Shown here: piece by piece, positions 16,177-25,146 of the stretch
How the letters are laid out: every line of letters starts with the position of its first letter
Position numbering within the stretch: position 1 is the stretch's first letter
From: CAG-217 sp963642245
Lineage (GTDB): Bacteria > Bacillota > Clostridia > Oscillospirales > Acutalibacteraceae
DNA: 64,000 nucleotides
Assembly (NCBI GenBank): GCA_963642245.1
Contig: CAVIFY010000010.1
Location: forward strand, 1 to 64,000
Reading direction: 5' to 3'
Notes under the pieces: model-generated
The model's input: the letters and a program-made list of their open reading frames with translations, nothing else
Databases searched by the model: none
Told to the model about the DNA's origin: nothing
Made by a program: the position numbers and the translations under genes

Positions 16177-17652
16177 ATGGATAAGCAAGCATATTTGGCG
16201 CAGATCGACCGGGTGATCGCCGCCGGTCCGTACAAGGCGGACTGGGGCAGCCTGAGCCGTCACGCCACGCCCGGCTGGTATCAGGACGCCAAGCTGGGCA
16301 TTTTTATTCACTGGGGGATCTACAGTGTGCCCGGCTACCACAACGAGTGGTATTCCAGAGAGATGTATGACCCAAAGACTCCCAGCTACCGCTACCATGT
16401 GGCCCATTACGGCAAGCCGGATCAATTCGGCTACAAGGATTTTATCCCTATGTTTAAGGGAGAGAAGTTTGACCCGGCAGCCTGGGCCAAGCTCTTCCGC
16501 GCGGCGGGGGCGCAGTATGTGATGCCGGTGGCAGAGCACCACGACGGCTTTGCCATGTACCAAACGGATCTTAACCGCTGGAACAGCGTGGAGATGGGAC
16601 CTCACCAAGATGTGCTGGGCCGGCTGAAAAACGCCTGCCGGGCGGAGGGGCTGGTATTTTGCGCCTCCAACCACCGGGCAGAGCATTATTTCTTTATGAA
16701 CAACGGGCGGCGGATCCCCAGCGATGTAAGCGATCCGGCCTACGGGGATTTTTACGGCCCGGCCAAGGACAGCGACGCCCTGCTCTCTTACAAAATGAGC
16801 GCCACGGCCAACGACTGCCGCACCGAGGGACCCACAGCGGACTACCTGGAGGACTGGCTGGTGCGCTGCTGCGAGATGGTGGATCGCTACCGTCCCCGGG
16901 TGGTGTACTTTGACTGGTGGATCCACAATTTGGCGTTCAAGCCCTACTTAAAGCGCTTTGCCGCCTACTATTATAATCAGGCGGAGACTTGGGGCGTGCA
17001 GGTGGATATCAACTACAAATTGCAGGCCTTTGCCCCCGGCTGCGCCATGCCGGATGTGGAGCGGGGCGCGCTGACGGAAATTTCGCCGGTGCCCTGGCAG
17101 ACCTGTACCGCCATCGGCAAGCGCTCCTGGGGCTATACGCAGAATAATCAGTTCAAAAGCCCCTACCATGTGATCACGGATCTGATCGACATTGTCAGCA
17201 AAAACGGCCGTATGCTCCTGAATGTGGGGCCAAAGCCGGACGGCACCATTACAAAGGAAGAGACCCGGGTGCTGCGGGCGCTGGGCGACTGGCTGGCGGT
17301 GAACGGCAAGGGCATTTACGGCACCACCCCCTGGCGCTGCTACGGCGAGGGCAAGGTGCGGGCCAAGGCGGGCTTCTTCCAGGACAACAAGGCCAAGAAG
17401 TACACGCCCCGGGACTTTCGCTTTACTTACAAGGACGGGCGGATCTACGCCTTTCAAATGCTGCCGGGCAAGAACAAAACGGTGCGGCTGCGCACCTTTT
17501 GTACCACGGCCCAGGATCTGGACATTCGCCGGGTGACCTGGCTGGGGGTGGGTGAAGTGCCCTTTACCCGCAGCGCCAAGTACCTGGAACTGCAACTGCC
17601 AAAGGCCCCGGGCACCCTGCTGCCCCTGTGCTTTGAACTGGAGATCGGATAA
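16177..17652 (+). CDS. GH29 alpha-L-fucosidase, cytoplasmic
   Basis: This 491-residue enzyme releases alpha-linked L-fucose by a retaining mechanism. Family marks include GWYQDAKLGIFIHWGIYSVP near 33-52, HHDGFAMY near 121 and the nucleophile Asp246 in VVYFDWW. LNVGPKPDG near 347 closes the catalytic domain, and a C-terminal beta domain follows. There is no signal peptide, so it should act on imported oligosaccharides. GGGGGAG precedes the ATG. It is the first gene of an operon, and its stop codon overlaps the GH89 start by one base (TAATG). Confidence 0.93.
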   Translation: MDKQAYLAQIDRVIAAGPYKADWGSLSRHATPGWYQDAKLGIFIHWGIYSVPGYHNEWYSREMYDPKTPSYRYHVAHYGKPDQFGYKDFIPMFKGEKFDPAAWAKLFRAAGAQYVMPVAEHHDGFAMYQTDLNRWNSVEMGPHQDVLGRLKNACRAEGLVFCASNHRAEHYFFMNNGRRIPSDVSDPAYGDFYGPAKDSDALLSYKMSATANDCRTEGPTADYLEDWLVRCCEMVDRYRPRVVYFDWWIHNLAFKPYLKRFAAYYYNQAETWGVQVDINYKLQAFAPGCAMPDVERGALTEISPVPWQTCTAIGKRSWGYTQNNQFKSPYHVITDLIDIVSKNGRMLLNVGPKPDGTITKEETRVLRALGDWLAVNGKGIYGTTPWRCYGEGKVRAKAGFFQDNKAKKYTPRDFRFTYKDGRIYAFQMLPGKNKTVRLRTFCTTAQDLDIRRVTWLGVGEVPFTRSAKYLELQLPKAPGTLLPLCFELEIG

Positions 17653-19784
17653 TGAGCGTTGAGAGTGTAAAAGCGCTGCTGGTGCGCAATTTGCCCGCCT
17701 TTGCAGCGGATTTTGAGATCGAACTCACCGGCGGAGAGGGCCAGCACTTTGCGGTGACCGCCAAGGACGGGCGGGTGTATATTTCCGCCACGGATACGGT
17801 GATGGCCTGCCACGCCTTTTATTGCTATTTGCAAAAATACTGCCGGGTGCAGCTGAGCTGGTGCGGCAATCGGGAGATCCGACTGGACCGACTGGTGATG
17901 TTTGACGGCGTGTACACCAAGACGGTGCCCCAGCGGTGGCGGGTGTATATGAACTACTGCACCTACGCCTACTCTATGTGCTGGTGGGACTTTGACCGGT
18001 GGGAAAAAGAAATTGACTTTATGGCCATGAACGGCATCAATATGCCACTGGCTGTGCTGGGCAGCGAGGCGGTGCTGTACGAGACCCTGCGCGCCTTTGA
18101 TTTTAGCGAGGGCGAGGCGCTGTCTGCCATCTCCGGCCCGGCCTTTTGGCCCTGGCAGCTGATGACCAACATTACCGGCTATCTGCCGCCGCCCGATGTG
18201 CACTATGTGTATGAACGGCTGGAACTGGGCCGCCGGGTGCTGGCACGGTATTTGGAGCTGGGTATGCAGCCCATTCAGCAAGGGTTCTCCGGTCATGTGC
18301 CGGCGCTGCTGAAAGAGAAGCGCCCGGGGGCCCAGATCGTGCCCCAAAACGGCTGGTGCCGCTTTCCAAAGACTGCCCAGCTGGACCCGCTGGATCCTTT
18401 GTTCCCCGCCTTTGGCCGGGTGTATTTGGAGACCATGCAGCGGCTGCTGGGGGCGCACCATTATTACGCCTGCGACCCGTTCCACGAGGGGGCGCCGCCC
18501 CGCCCGGGCAAAAAGTACCTGCGCCAGGTGGGCTCGGCGGTCAGCGCCCTGTACACTCAATTTGACCCTGCCGCTGTGTGGGTCATGCAGGGGTGGTCCC
18601 TGCGCAAAGAGATCGTGCAGGCAGTGCCCCGGGATCGGCTGCTGGTGCTGGACCTGAACAGCCTGCGCACCCCCGGCAGCAAGAATTTGTGGGGGTATGA
18701 AGTGGTGGCCGGTATGCTCCACGACTTTGGGGGAAAAAACGCCATGCAGGGCAAGCTGGCCCAGCACGCGGAGAATGCCAACGCCCGCCTGCGCCAAGGG
18801 GGCGCCAACACGGTGGGCAGCGGTATGTTTATGGAGGGGATCAACCAAAACCCGGTGGTCTATGACCTGCAATTCCATATGCTGACGGAGAAGTCGGCAG
18901 TCTCGTTGCAAGACTGGCTGGCGGATTATATTGAGCGCCGCTACGGCGGCACCCACCCGGCGCTGATGGCAGCCTGGCAGGATCTGCTGCGCAGCTGCTA
19001 CCGCAGGGAGGGGTATGGCGAGAACAGTGTGGGCAGTATGGTGGCCGCCCGGCCCCAGCTGTTGCCGCCGGAGACCGGCCCCTGCTGCAAGACCGACTGG
19101 TTCTATGACCCGGCGGTACTGGAGCGGGCGCTGTTTGCCTTTGCCCGGGTGGCAGAGGACTTCCGCGGGGCGGACGGCTATCAGTTTGACCTGTGCGATT
19201 TGACCCGCCAGTGGCTGTCTAACCGCTTTCACCGGCAGCAGGAGCAGTTCGCTGCCGCTTACAAGGCCGGGGATATTCTCGCCTGTCGGCAGCTGGCCGG
19301 GCGCCAGCGGGAGCTGCTTTCTGACCTGGACCGTTTGACCGCCCACCGCAGCGAAATGCACCTGAACACCTGGCTGTATGACGCTCAGCACCTGGCGGCA
19401 AGTGAAGCAGAAAAGCGCTATTTTACCTTAAACGCCAAAACGCTGGTGACCCTGTGGGGCGACATCAACGGCAGCACCAAGGGGCTGTTTGACTACGCCT
19501 GGCGGGAGTGGAGCGGCCTGATCGGCAGCTATTACCTGCCCCGGTGGCGGCGGTTTTATGCCTACGCCATGGACTGCCTGCGCAGCCACAAGCCCTTGCA
19601 GCTGTGCACCGGCCACTGCTTTGACCCAAAGAAGAAATTTGTGCAAACGGCCTATGACCGGGAGATGGACGCCTTTGAGCAAAGCTGGTGCAGAAGTTAT
19701 GCGCCGGTGACCGCCCGGCCTACGGACCGGGATGTGGTGCCCGCAGCGCTGGCACTGATGGAAAAATACAAAACCGAAAAGTAA
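17652..19784 (+). CDS. GH89 alpha-N-acetylglucosaminidase, cytoplasmic
   Basis: This 710-residue enzyme belongs to the NAGLU family, which cleaves terminal alpha-linked GlcNAc such as the alpha-1,4-GlcNAc caps of gastric-type mucin. The candidate catalytic acids are Glu279 in DPFHEGAPP and Glu395 in MFMEGINQNP, corresponding to the two Glu of the Clostridium perfringens enzyme. The N-terminal small domain, the barrel (YMNYCTYAYSMCWWDFDRWEKEIDFMAMNGIN near 100) and the helical C-terminal domain are all present. There is no signal peptide or binding module, unlike secreted GH89 enzymes. It is translationally coupled to GH29. Confidence 0.93.
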   Translation: MSVESVKALLVRNLPAFAADFEIELTGGEGQHFAVTAKDGRVYISATDTVMACHAFYCYLQKYCRVQLSWCGNREIRLDRLVMFDGVYTKTVPQRWRVYMNYCTYAYSMCWWDFDRWEKEIDFMAMNGINMPLAVLGSEAVLYETLRAFDFSEGEALSAISGPAFWPWQLMTNITGYLPPPDVHYVYERLELGRRVLARYLELGMQPIQQGFSGHVPALLKEKRPGAQIVPQNGWCRFPKTAQLDPLDPLFPAFGRVYLETMQRLLGAHHYYACDPFHEGAPPRPGKKYLRQVGSAVSALYTQFDPAAVWVMQGWSLRKEIVQAVPRDRLLVLDLNSLRTPGSKNLWGYEVVAGMLHDFGGKNAMQGKLAQHAENANARLRQGGANTVGSGMFMEGINQNPVVYDLQFHMLTEKSAVSLQDWLADYIERRYGGTHPALMAAWQDLLRSCYRREGYGENSVGSMVAARPQLLPPETGPCCKTDWFYDPAVLERALFAFARVAEDFRGADGYQFDLCDLTRQWLSNRFHRQQEQFAAAYKAGDILACRQLAGRQRELLSDLDRLTAHRSEMHLNTWLYDAQHLAASEAEKRYFTLNAKTLVTLWGDINGSTKGLFDYAWREWSGLIGSYYLPRWRRFYAYAMDCLRSHKPLQLCTGHCFDPKKKFVQTAYDREMDAFEQSWCRSYAPVTARPTDRDVVPAALALMEKYKTEK

Positions 19785-19799
19785 GAGGGGGACAAGAAG

Positions 19800-21281
19800 A
19801 TGAACAAAACAGCAAAAATCCTGATCTCCACCGTAACGGCGGTGGCAGCGGTGGTGGGGGCCACCCTGGGCGTGTACTTTGGTTACAGCCAAAAGACGGA
19901 GCCGGAAAAGACCTATCAGGTAGAGACCAAGAACGACACCCTGCGTGTGGGGGTCATCAGCGACTTGCAGCTGCCGGACAGTACGGACAAGACCACCCAC
20001 CAGTACCAGTCTTTTGAAAAGACCTTGACCATGCTGAAAGAAAAGGGCATGGATGTGCTGGTGATCGACGGCGACTTTACCGATGTGGGCACCAAAAAGG
20101 CCTGGGCCACATTCAAGGAGATCTACGACCGGGTGATGGGCGACGACAAGCAGCCCGTTAAGGTCTTTATTATGGGCAATCACGACTACTGGCTGCCTAT
20201 GTTTGTAGACTGCGGCGAAATTCCCACGCCGGCCACCCAGCAGCGCCGCTTTACCAAGTACACCGGCGAGCTGCCGTACAGCCACAAGGTCATTAACGGC
20301 TATCATTTTATCGGCTGGAGCTCCTCAAACGGCAGCTACGATAAGTCCTATACCAACAAGGCCAAGATCCGGGCGGAGCTGGACAAGGCGGTGCAGGACG
20401 ATCCCACCAAGCCGATCTTTGTGATCACCCACCTGAACCCCATGGACACGGTGTACGGCTCTGACGACTGGGGCAATGCGGATATTCACGATGTGCTGAA
20501 GGATTATCCCCAGGTGATCAACCTGTCCGGCCACTCCCACTATACCGTGGCGGACGAGCGCTCCATTTGGCAGGGCAGCTACACGGCCATGAGCACCCAG
20601 AGTCTGGACTACATTGAGCTGGAGGTGGGCAAGTTTAACGGCTCTGTCCCGGTAGACGCCTACGGCAACCGCATTGCGGAGAACACCCCCGCCTGCCTGT
20701 ATATGAATGTATCTGCCGATGGGGTGGAGGTGCAGCGGCTGGAGGCCAACACCGGCACCCAGCTGAAAGACCCCTGGGTGATCTCTGCCCCCTTTGGCAA
20801 GAACTTTACTTACACGGACGACCGCAAGGCGAAAAACGCAGCGCCCACCCTGCCTGCCGATCTGCACCTGACGGTACAGAATATTACCGATGTGGACGGC
20901 AAGGGGCAAAAGATGTTGTCCTTTGCAGCCGGGGCGGACGATGATTTTGTCCATTCTTACACCTTGCAGTTCCTGGACGAGAACAAGCAGCCCATTGCCT
21001 TTGACGAATGTACCTACGACGGCACCGTCAAGCGCTATGACAAGGACGGCAACGCCCTGGCGGCAGACAGCAAGGACTACGAAAGCGGCAGCACCAAGGC
21101 CGTGGATACCGTCAGCTATTTTAGCGATTTTGTCCTTGGCCCGGCTCATATGAGCAGCACCGTAGAGCTGCGTATGCCCGCCACCGTGCCGGACAGCGCC
21201 CGGTATGTGTCCGTAAAAGCGGTAGACTCCTGGGGCGCAGAGAGCGCAGCCGTGGTGGCGCCGCTGGAGGTGACCCAATGA
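19800..21281 (+). CDS. Membrane-anchored calcineurin-like metallophosphoesterase
   Basis: A 493-residue exported protein begins with a signal-anchor helix (about 6-28). The metallophosphoesterase domain has its motifs in order: SDLQL near 56 (Gln replaces the usual His of DXH), GDFTD near 91, GNHDY near 124, THLNP near 210 and GHSHY near 238. A beta-rich C-terminal domain (about 340-493) follows. Substrate is unknown. It sits between GH89 (15-nt gap) and GH16 (4-nt ATGA overlap), so it is part of the glycan operon. It may remove phosphate from a glycan or phosphodiester at the cell surface (inference). Confidence 0.85.
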   Translation: MNKTAKILISTVTAVAAVVGATLGVYFGYSQKTEPEKTYQVETKNDTLRVGVISDLQLPDSTDKTTHQYQSFEKTLTMLKEKGMDVLVIDGDFTDVGTKKAWATFKEIYDRVMGDDKQPVKVFIMGNHDYWLPMFVDCGEIPTPATQQRRFTKYTGELPYSHKVINGYHFIGWSSSNGSYDKSYTNKAKIRAELDKAVQDDPTKPIFVITHLNPMDTVYGSDDWGNADIHDVLKDYPQVINLSGHSHYTVADERSIWQGSYTAMSTQSLDYIELEVGKFNGSVPVDAYGNRIAENTPACLYMNVSADGVEVQRLEANTGTQLKDPWVISAPFGKNFTYTDDRKAKNAAPTLPADLHLTVQNITDVDGKGQKMLSFAAGADDDFVHSYTLQFLDENKQPIAFDECTYDGTVKRYDKDGNALAADSKDYESGSTKAVDTVSYFSDFVLGPAHMSSTVELRMPATVPDSARYVSVKAVDSWGAESAAVVAPLEVTQ

Positions 21282-22330
21282 ACTTAAAACGCATACTCTC
21301 CCTGGCCCTGGCCGGGAGCCTGCTCACCGGCACCGCCCTGCTGGCTGCCGGGTGCAGCAAGGAAAAGCAGGACGAAAGCTGGAAAGAGAACACCGCCTAC
21401 GATTTGTCTGTGCCCACCCTGGGGCAGGACGGCTGGTACTTGGTGTTCCAAGATGATTTTGAGGGGGACGGACTGAACCAGAATATTCAGTTCGGCGACA
21501 AATACACCGGCAGCAAGGAGATCTGGACTACCTCGCCCCACGCCATTCGCTGGCAGAGCCAGGACGAGAAGCACCCGGACAAAGCCTGCTACTGGTGCCC
21601 TACTATGGTGGAGGTAAAGGATTCCAATTTGATCGTCCACTCCCGCCACGAGACCGACCACACCTGCGACGGGGACTGCCCGGCTGCCGGGCGCTTTACC
21701 GGCGGCATTGAGACCCGCCGAATCAACGGCGACAACAATAACAATAAGGGCACGGCGGACGAACTGCTGTTTTCCCAGGCATTCGGCTACTTTGAGTGCC
21801 GGGTCAAGTTCCCCAATTCCCCGGGGCTGTGGTCCGCCTTTTGGCTCCAGTCCTCCAATATGCGCCAGGTGGGCAACGCCGGCAAGGACGGCACGGAGAT
21901 CGATGTGTACGAGAGCGCTTTCCGGGAGAGCAAGACCTCTAAGATGGGCCACGCCCTGCTGTGGGATGGCTACGGCAAAAGTGCCCAGGGCGCGCCGTAC
22001 ATTACGGACCTGGAGCAGAATTTGTACGACGGCTACCATACCTTTGCGCTCAAGTGGACGCCGGATTATTATGTGTTTTACATTGACGGCAAGGCCACCT
22101 GGGCCACCAAGGACGGCGATGTGTCCCGGGTCAAGGAATTCCTGCGCCTGACGGTGGAGATCGACGCCGGCGACGGCTGGGGTCCCCACGGCCAAAAGAT
22201 CGGCCAGTTCAATGACGACGCAGCGGCAGACGACTTTTGCGTAGACTATGTAAAGGTGTACCAAAACGAGAACTACCTGTCCGCCGTGCAGCCGGACAGC
22301 GACTTTACCGGCAGCTTTGACCTGGATTAA
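21278..22330 (+). CDS. GH16 family lipoprotein, endo-acting glycanase
   Basis: This surface-anchored hydrolase has 350 residues. A lipoprotein signal with LAAGC places the lipid-modified Cys at about 26. The GH16 jelly-roll follows, with the retaining active site EIDVYE: Glu207 nucleophile, Asp209 and Glu212 acid/base. GH16 enzymes cleave beta-glucans, agar-type galactans or, in gut bacteria, poly-LacNAc chains of mucin O-glycans. Its operon mates act on fucose and alpha-GlcNAc, so the mucin-type role is favoured here (inference). It overlaps the phosphoesterase by 4 nt and ends at a terminator. Confidence 0.9.
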   Translation: MNLKRILSLALAGSLLTGTALLAAGCSKEKQDESWKENTAYDLSVPTLGQDGWYLVFQDDFEGDGLNQNIQFGDKYTGSKEIWTTSPHAIRWQSQDEKHPDKACYWCPTMVEVKDSNLIVHSRHETDHTCDGDCPAAGRFTGGIETRRINGDNNNNKGTADELLFSQAFGYFECRVKFPNSPGLWSAFWLQSSNMRQVGNAGKDGTEIDVYESAFRESKTSKMGHALLWDGYGKSAQGAPYITDLEQNLYDGYHTFALKWTPDYYVFYIDGKATWATKDGDVSRVKEFLRLTVEIDAGDGWGPHGQKIGQFNDDAAADDFCVDYVKVYQNENYLSAVQPDSDFTGSFDLD

Positions 22331-22344
22331 AAGCAAAATACAAA

Positions 22345-22378
22345 AACGGCGCCTTGCAGCAGCAGGGCGCTTTTTTGT
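22345..22378 (+). terminator. Terminator of the GH29-GH16 operon
   Basis: The hairpin GGCGCC...GGGCGC with a short loop is followed by six T residues. Confidence 0.75.
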
Positions 22379-22408
22379 TGCATATACGGTCTTGCTGTGG
22401 TAGAATAA

Positions 22409-22732
22409 GGCGAAAATCTGACCTCCATTGCCGAGAGCAGAGCTTATGTGGAAAAGGGCAATGATCAGGTAGCCTTTGACCCGGGGTTTGATACGGTAGA
22501 GCACCAGCTGACCGCTGCGGCGGCGCTGTCTACCTATGCCTATGACCCGGAGGACAAGAGCCAGGATCGCAACGCCCAGTTGCAGGCGTTGGGGTATGAG
22601 AACATTCAGTACTTTGTGAACCAATCCTCCCAGCTTTATAAAATACTGGCCGGGAAGAACAAGGGCGCAGCCACCATGCTGTCGCCGGTGGGCGCCCACC
22701 CGGCGGATTATTTTTTAACGGAGAGCAAGTAG
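22409..22732 (+). pseudogene. N-terminally truncated remnant, possibly lipase-like
   Basis: An open frame runs from just after a stop at 22406 to 22732. It has no ATG; the best start is GTG at 22448 with only a weak ribosome site. The sequence (LTAAAALSTYAYDPEDK, then LQALGYENIQYF) resembles the first part of class 3 lipase-like proteins, but the catalytic region is absent. A promoter-like TTGCAT-17-TAGAAT lies just upstream. I treat it as a decayed fragment co-transcribed with the next gene, with low certainty about the family. Confidence 0.4.
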
Positions 22733-22739
22733 GAGCGTT

Positions 22740-23456
22740 ATGGAGTTTTATGAATTTTTTGAAAAGATCGTCAGCTATATCCCGGCGGATTTTGAACAGG
22801 TGCGGCGGGGCGCAGAGGCGGTTTTGCCCTGGCTGTACGCCCTGTTTACCGGGACCACCTGCTTTTTGGGGCACTTTATGCACAAGGTATGGAACGGCTT
22901 TTTCTTCTTCGGCCTGGGATTTATCGTGCCGCTGTTTGCGCTGTTTGTTTTGCTAAAACCCACCGGCGCGGTGTTTTGGGTGCTGGTGGTGCTGTGTGTG
23001 GCCATCGGCATTGCCTGTGCCTACTATTCCGGCAAGCTGTTCCGTGCCCGGCTGTTTATCACCACCCTGGTGATGATGTTCATTTCCACAGCGGACGCGG
23101 TGGACGCCCTGGGCAACGGCGTTGCCATTTTGCTGGGTTTGATCGTGGGTGTGGCGGCCGCGCTGCTGAGCCTGAAATATAAGTATATTACGGTGATCGT
23201 CACCACTGCCTTTTCCGGGGCGTCGCTGTTGTTTGGTATGATCGGCGGGCGCTTTGGCTGGCCCCACGGCCTGACTGCCGTATTGGCGGCGGCACTGGGC
23301 GTGATCGGCCTGGGAGTGCAATGCTTTGTGGAGCGTGGAGAACTGAAAGCGTCTTATGAACAGCTGAAAACCCGCGCCGGGCAGGTAAAGACCGGGTCCC
23401 AAAAGGTGCACGCCCGCTTACAAGAGAAAAAGCGCAAAGGGCAGGAAAATGAATAA
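22740..23456 (+). CDS. DUF4203-like multi-pass membrane protein
   Basis: A 238-residue protein with about six or seven membrane segments between residues 25 and 195, then a charged, coiled-coil-like cytoplasmic tail rich in Lys and Glu. The layout and Gly-rich helices recall TM7S3/DUF4203 proteins of unknown function. TAGGAG lies 5 nt before the ATG. It follows the truncated fragment by 7 nt and ends at a strong terminator. Confidence 0.65.
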   Translation: MEFYEFFEKIVSYIPADFEQVRRGAEAVLPWLYALFTGTTCFLGHFMHKVWNGFFFFGLGFIVPLFALFVLLKPTGAVFWVLVVLCVAIGIACAYYSGKLFRARLFITTLVMMFISTADAVDALGNGVAILLGLIVGVAAALLSLKYKYITVIVTTAFSGASLLFGMIGGRFGWPHGLTAVLAAALGVIGLGVQCFVERGELKASYEQLKTRAGQVKTGSQKVHARLQEKKRKGQENE

Positions 23457-23462
23457 ATAGAA

Positions 23463-23497
23463 AAACAGGCAGTCCGTTACGGACTGCCTTTCTTTTG
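23463..23497 (+). terminator. Terminator after the DUF4203-like gene
   Basis: The stem AGGCAGTCCG pairs with CGGACTGCCT around a short TTA loop and is followed by a T-rich run. Confidence 0.85.
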
Positions 23498-23532
23498 CGG
23501 CGCGACGGGTAGGTGGCGCCGCGTTTTGTTCC

Positions 23533-25146
23533 TTAGTATTTATAAAATTTGTTGGTGTCAATATGAAAGGCGCGCAGGGCGCCGTTGACCAGGGAGGTAA
23601 AGTCCTTGCCGGTGAGCTTCATAACGCCTTTGATCAGCGGCGACAGGGGCACGCCGGTCAGGGCGTTGACCGTTTCTAAATAGTAATCGTCCGGAAAGCG
23701 GGCGTCCGGGTCTGTGGGCACCCGGTCGCAGGTCTCCATATACCAGCGCAGCATTTGCTGCTGCATGGCGGCAATGGTGTCTTGATAGGCCGGGTCGTGT
23801 ATGCGGTTGCGGTTTTCCTCCGGCAGCACATAAAATTCGTCCTCTTCCTCCAGGCGCATAATGTATTTGTAGTCCCCGGTGCGCAGCATGGCCGCCTTGG
23901 TGTGCTCGCCGGTGGGGCGCTGCTGCACGGTAATGCGGGGGGCGTAATCGTCGGCCTTTATGCCAAAGTAGCTCTCCACCTCCTCGGTGCAGTGGGACTC
24001 GTTCATCAGCCGTCCGCCCTCGCAGCACACAAAGTCACGCACTGGCACCCGGCGATCCGCCAGGGTGGGCAGCAGACTGCGGCCAAAGTGGGTGTGGTCG
24101 CTCTCCACCCCGGCCAAGTCCAGGGCGGTGGCGTAAAAGTCGATCAGCTCCGTCAGCTGGGGATTGATTCCCGGCTGCACCGGCACGCCTGCCGGGGGCT
24201 TGATCAGCAGGGGCACCCGGGTCAGGCAGTCGGGAAACAGGTTTTGCGCCTTTTCCACCAGGCCGTAGTCGCCGGTAAAGTCCCCGTGGTCGGAGAAGAT
24301 AAAAATGGCGGTGTTGTCGTACTGGCCGCTGTCCTTTAAGGCTTGCACCACGGTGCCGATCTGCTCGTCCACCCGGGCGCACATGGCCAGGTAGGTCTTG
24401 CGCAGGGCGGCAAAGTGGGTGCGCCCCCAGTCCGCCACATCCAGGCTCTCACGCAGGGCGTATTCCATTTTCGGCTTGCCGGCGTCCGGCGCAGCCGGGG
24501 GAATGGGCGGGGTCAGCTTGCTCTCGTCAATGCGGTCCAGGTACTTCTGCTCTGCCCGGTAGGGCGGGTGGGGGTCCATCAGCCCTAAGAAGGCAAAGAA
24601 CGGCCGCTCCCCCTTGTGGCGGCGGATCATTTGGGCGCAGCCCCGGGTCCAGGCCCAGTCGTTGTCCGCGCAGTCGCCGCCGGGGGTCTTGGTATTTACC
24701 GCGCCCCGGTAAAAGCTGCGATACCGGGGGGTGCCGGGCTTGCCCCGCCCCTGGTCGCTGATCTTCTCCCGGCCGCATTTGTTGTAAATTTTATCCGTGC
24801 ACTGCCGCAGCCACTTGGGGTACTGCCCGGCCAGGCAGTCGCCCCGACCGCTGGCCCATACATAGTAGCCGTTCTTCTTTAGCAGTTCAAACAGGTTCGG
24901 CTCCCCGGGCCGCAGCAGATAGCTCATGGTGCGGTGACCGCAGGTGTGGGGGTACAGCCCGGTCATAAAGGAGCAGCGGGAGGGGGCGCACACCGGGTTT
25001 TGGCAAAAGGCGTTTTGAAAGCTGACCCCCTGTGCCGCCAGCGCGTCCATATTGGGGGTGTAAGCCGCAGCGCAGCCCAGGTGGTGCAGGGCATCCGCGC
25101 GCATTTGGTCCGAGTTAATTACTAAAATGTTGGGCTGTCGGCTCAC
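23533..25146 (-). CDS. Sulfatase (Cys-type formylglycine enzyme), cytoplasmic
   Basis: This type I sulfatase of 537 residues has NILVINSDQMRADALHHLG with metal-binding Asp near the N-terminus. CAPSR at 53-57 follows, in which Cys53 is oxidised to formylglycine. DPHPPY lies near 190 and the second metal site FSDHGDFTGDYGL near 285. Cys-type enzymes need an anSME maturase, which is not in this window. No signal peptide is present, so substrate would be sulfated sugars already imported. The start overlaps the stop of the GPH transporter gene by 4 nt, tying desulfation to uptake. Sulfated GlcNAc or galactose of mucin is a plausible target (inference). Confidence 0.92.
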   Translation of the reverse strand: MSRQPNILVINSDQMRADALHHLGCAAAYTPNMDALAAQGVSFQNAFCQNPVCAPSRCSFMTGLYPHTCGHRTMSYLLRPGEPNLFELLKKNGYYVWASGRGDCLAGQYPKWLRQCTDKIYNKCGREKISDQGRGKPGTPRYRSFYRGAVNTKTPGGDCADNDWAWTRGCAQMIRRHKGERPFFAFLGLMDPHPPYRAEQKYLDRIDESKLTPPIPPAAPDAGKPKMEYALRESLDVADWGRTHFAALRKTYLAMCARVDEQIGTVVQALKDSGQYDNTAIFIFSDHGDFTGDYGLVEKAQNLFPDCLTRVPLLIKPPAGVPVQPGINPQLTELIDFYATALDLAGVESDHTHFGRSLLPTLADRRVPVRDFVCCEGGRLMNESHCTEEVESYFGIKADDYAPRITVQQRPTGEHTKAAMLRTGDYKYIMRLEEEDEFYVLPEENRNRIHDPAYQDTIAAMQQQMLRWYMETCDRVPTDPDARFPDDYYLETVNALTGVPLSPLIKGVMKLTGKDFTSLVNGALRAFHIDTNKFYKY

